Below are positions 61,468-64,000 of a stretch of 64,000 nt of DNA, in pieces. A program made the translations under genes and the position numbers. The DNA comes from Oceanospirillum sp048268485. Its GTDB lineage: Bacteria; Pseudomonadota; Gammaproteobacteria; Pseudomonadales; Halomonadaceae. Location: NCBI GenBank assembly GCA_048268485.1, contig JBLWVL010000010.1, forward strand, positions 1 through 64,000, in the 5' to 3' direction. The notes under the pieces are model-generated. The model had not been told where the DNA came from. It was given only the letters and a program-made list of their open reading frames with translations, and did not search any database. Every line of letters starts with the position of its first letter. The stretch's first letter is position 1.

Positions 61468-64000
61468 TTAGCCCAGTTGCACCATGCCACTGGCGGAGAC
61501 TTTAAGCATGCCCCCACCATTAACCTGCCCCAAGGCATTGGCTTTCATATTAATGGTAGCGCCTTGCAGGGTAAGGGCTGTGTTAGCTTTAGCCATAACG
61601 GTACCGCCCGTTAAGTTCGCTGTTGTCGTGCCTTTTAAACCAAGTATTGGGGCTTTGAAAATGGAAGGACCGGTAGTCCCAGTGGCGGTAATTACAGACC
61701 CTTTTAGATTAACAGCTGTTGCCGCCGTTATGTCTGTTGTGGCGCTTGTCGTCAAGGTGAATTTTGGAGTATTTATATTGGTTCCTGCTGGCAGTAGCTT
61801 GATTGTACTGGCCGGTGTCGCTGCCATTTCAAGTTTAGCGGCACCAAGATCTAACCAGGTGGTTTTCCCGGCTTTAGCCGCTGTAGATTGGGCTTCTAGG
61901 GCCGCTGATGTTGATAAGGCGTTACTAAGGGCGCTATCCCATGTTGCCCCAGTCGACCCTGGGGTGATCACTGGAGAGTTAAAAAGGCAGATGCTTCCTA
62001 ATGCTCCTGATCCAATATCGACACCGCTTGCACCGGTAATATCCTGTGAGGCATCCGACTTTGATAGCTGTGGACCTTTGGTGATCTCAAAGCTAGGGCC
62101 CAGATTGACTGAGAATTTGCATCCCACATCAAACTCGAAATTTAAAACGGATAGGCTAGCTGAAGTATTGACACCGGTAACTTTAACCTCTGTTGTCGCT
62201 AACGTGGCCCCCCGGCTTACTTCATCCAGACCGAAATAGACCTCTTCTTTGTTACCGGTTTGGTAATCATAGGTATCACCAATGGTCTTGCTGATCAGGA
62301 GCTTATCCGGGTCGTAGCCGGGTATTGAAAAGTAATCCAGGCCAAAGCTGCCATCCCAGGTAGTTCGACCTTCGGTTTCAACATAATTGACTTCATAGCC
62401 ATTACCGTAGCCAAAGTCTTTAGAACCACCAAATGTGTAGGTATTGCCATCGGTCCAGGTGTATTGTTCGCCGCTTATGCGTACGAAGTGGTATTCACCG
62501 GTTCGCTCATCTTCAATTTTGTCACCGAGCTTTCCATTATCGTCCCCTTTTAGGAAGATATCGCCATCCAGTGTACTTTCATCAATTAAGTCATTTGCCT
62601 GATCAGAGGTGTTTAAGAGCCCTTCAGGGATCGCATCGGTTTTCTTACGGGTTGTCATTGTAATTTGAGAGCCGCTGACAACTTCCTGATAGAAGCCTCC
62701 TTCGGTCATCATCATAATACCGTTAGCTTTTACCGGATTTGCTGCACCCAAATGCAGGTATGAGTTGCTGTTAGGGGAGAAAAGCTTGATTCGCTCGGAA
62801 CCTGCCTCGTCCTCCATCTCAATAATGTTATTAGCAGCCGTCTTAATCTTGTTCTGTGTATGATTATCTTCTTGGACAATACTTGGCTTGGAGGCATTGG
62901 GGACAGCGCCTGTGATCACCGGACGATCAGGGTCGCCACCGATAAAGCTCAGTAGGACTTCAGCGCCTTTTAAGAGCGGGAAGTGCATGCCGCTGTTATC
63001 ACCGGCGTTGGGTTGAGACATCGGAATCCACCAGGAGGCCTGAGCACCATCCCGACCTTTGCGGTCAAAGGGTAAAATCACTTTGTAGCGTCCACGGCTG
63101 TCCAGATGGGAATATTTGCCATCACCTTCAGAGTCGATAATAGCATTCAGCACGCCATAAAAGCGGGGTTTCTCTGTCCGTTGTTCCGGTCGGAACTGAA
63201 TATCTGATGCGATGGCCTGAACCGTATTGCTATAGGGCTGCTCGTGGGTTTGATGGATTTGGCTTAGATCCGGCGCATAGCCGCTATGGCTTACTGATAT
63301 TGGGGTATATTCAATATTGAGCTTTTCTAAAGGGTGCCCCTGAAGGTGTATCGGGTGGGCCGGTGTGATTTCAACATCCAGCGAGTTGCCAAAGAAACGC
63401 GTTTTCTGCATAAGGAGTTCTTCGGCTCTGATATTCGCCAGTTCCTCTGCTTCTTCGAGATCGAGAAGATTGTCACAATATCGAAAAACCTCTCCCATGC
63501 CTGAACTGTCAATAATAGCTTTGGCAGAAAGATCAACTAATGGCTGGTCGTTATTGTAGTCTTTTACTATGACTTCCTTTGGGACTCTTTGTATATTCTT
63601 TGTCCATTGAAAAATAACAGGCGCACCATCTGAATATGAATTACCTGTGACTGTTGAATATGATGCCGGATATGATTCCTGAGGATGTTGGTTGTTTTTA
63701 TTACAGAAAACGGCTTGGTTTTTTTGATCAAAATAAAAGTAAACGCCTTCTCTTTCTGTTATACGTTTCAGGAATGTGTAGTGACTTTCACCAAATTGGC
63801 AACGATAATCCCATGTTCTGTAACCTGATATAAAGCTCAGATCATACTCGTCTGCCGTGAGTCCTGCTTCATCAAAAATCAGAGTTAATGTTTCAGATAA
63901 TGTCAGCCCGAGATAAACCTCATTAGTGGTGAATTGCGTCAGTAACCAAAGTTTTGGCACCAAAGTGGCCTGATAGAGATAACCATTCTCTGTTGATTTA
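61468..64000 (-). CDS. vgrG: T6SS spike protein VgrG (TssI), 5' end outside the window
   Basis: At least 844 residues are visible; the frame is open through the right edge (TENGYLYQATLVPKLWLLTQF precedes the first in-window start-like codon). The gp27-like part (FLKRITEREGVYFYFD, FGNSLDVEITPAHPI) is followed by the gp5 OB-fold (GRYKVILPFDRKGRDGAQASWWIPMSQPNAG, HFPLLKGAEVLLSFIGGDPDRPVITG). Then comes a long beta-rich region of about 450 residues ending in a Gly/Ala/Thr-rich beta-helix (TLQGATINMKANALGQVNG). VgrG tips the T6SS tube. The long C-terminal part has no toxin motif I recognise and probably docks PAAR-like or adaptor proteins. Confidence 0.93.
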   Translation of the reverse strand, partial: KSTENGYLYQATLVPKLWLLTQFTTNEVYLGLTLSETLTLIFDEAGLTADEYDLSFISGYRTWDYRCQFGESHYTFLKRITEREGVYFYFDQKNQAVFCNKNNQHPQESYPASYSTVTGNSYSDGAPVIFQWTKNIQRVPKEVIVKDYNNDQPLVDLSAKAIIDSSGMGEVFRYCDNLLDLEEAEELANIRAEELLMQKTRFFGNSLDVEITPAHPIHLQGHPLEKLNIEYTPISVSHSGYAPDLSQIHQTHEQPYSNTVQAIASDIQFRPEQRTEKPRFYGVLNAIIDSEGDGKYSHLDSRGRYKVILPFDRKGRDGAQASWWIPMSQPNAGDNSGMHFPLLKGAEVLLSFIGGDPDRPVITGAVPNASKPSIVQEDNHTQNKIKTAANNIIEMEDEAGSERIKLFSPNSNSYLHLGAANPVKANGIMMMTEGGFYQEVVSGSQITMTTRKKTDAIPEGLLNTSDQANDLIDESTLDGDIFLKGDDNGKLGDKIEDERTGEYHFVRISGEQYTWTDGNTYTFGGSKDFGYGNGYEVNYVETEGRTTWDGSFGLDYFSIPGYDPDKLLISKTIGDTYDYQTGNKEEVYFGLDEVSRGATLATTEVKVTGVNTSASLSVLNFEFDVGCKFSVNLGPSFEITKGPQLSKSDASQDITGASGVDIGSGALGSICLFNSPVITPGSTGATWDSALSNALSTSAALEAQSTAAKAGKTTWLDLGAAKLEMAATPASTIKLLPAGTNINTPKFTLTTSATTDITAATAVNLKGSVITATGTTGPSIFKAPILGLKGTTTANLTGGTVMAKANTALTLQGATINMKANALGQVNGGGMLKVSASGMVQLG

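Noticed and set aside
61484..62239. 251-residue plus-strand frame opposite the VgrG tail
   Set aside because: Its Ala/Val/Pro-rich sequence is the mirror of the Gly/Ala/Thr repeats in VgrG. No ribosome site or family was seen.
56516..64000. Prophage tail region in place of a T6SS module
   Set aside because: DUF2169, DUF4150 and DUF3540 together with a gp27-gp5 fused VgrG are the T6SS set. No phage structural, lysis or integrase gene is present.

Overview
The window reads as chromosome of a marine gammaproteobacterium, most like the Oceanospirillales (Amphritea/Neptunomonas/Marinobacterium type). This is judged from protein similarity remembered for the families and from gene order; no database search was possible. 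No tRNA, rRNA, insertion sequence, prophage or CRISPR array was seen.

Region 1 (1-20.6 kb) is a conserved housekeeping block. Its order, purB-hflD-mnmA-nudJ-rluE / clpS-clpA / infA-bpt-aat / ftsK-lolA-rarA / crcB / serS / cysG, follows the Pseudomonas serS-to-purB region, but icd, idh, cspD and trxB are missing from the expected places. clpS, clpA, bpt and aat together make a complete bacterial N-degron pathway. Two things depart from the block. An Abi_2/HEPN-type abortive-infection gene sits between hflD and purB. A hemerythrin gene with an FNR/DNR-type class II promoter sits between rarA and crcB. The N-terminal half of CysG has lost its key dehydrogenase/ferrochelatase residues.

Region 2 (20.6-46.1 kb) is dense in signalling genes. 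It holds a Tat-exported MsrB, a chemoreceptor with a C-terminal sensor domain, a CBS-PAS-kinase-REC-HPt hybrid kinase next to a kinase-REC-REC-REC-GGDEF protein, a LuxR-type regulator, a GST-fold protein divergent from an AldB-like aldehyde dehydrogenase, a YbaM-like small protein, two further GGDEF proteins, NADH dehydrogenase, a NosP-NahK nitric-oxide sensing pair, a transglutaminase-like protein, and an operon of two periplasmic solute-binding proteins plus a membrane diguanylate cyclase. Cyclic-di-GMP synthesis recurs three times.

Region 3 (46.1-56.5 kb) carries a YdiJ-type FAD/Fe-S D-2-hydroxyacid dehydrogenase, GlpD, a third solute-binding-like protein, an unknown small Cys-tailed protein divergent from a MarR regulator, and a SulP transporter fused to STAS and cyclic-nucleotide-binding domains. 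The 812-bp gap between the ydiJ and glpD coding regions holds a DnaA-box-like cluster, two CTGTCAT direct repeats and a run of stem-loops ending in an intrinsic terminator with no gene upstream, which makes it a small-RNA candidate.

Region 4 (56.5-64 kb, minus strand) is a tightly packed type VI secretion tip module: VgrG (running off the window), DUF2169, two pentapeptide-repeat proteins, a DUF4150 PAAR-like protein and DUF3540. No core T6SS gene and no recognisable toxin domain lie inside the window. This module, the candidate small RNAs, the degenerate CysG and the two-kinase/cyclase cluster are the most promising places for undescribed biology.
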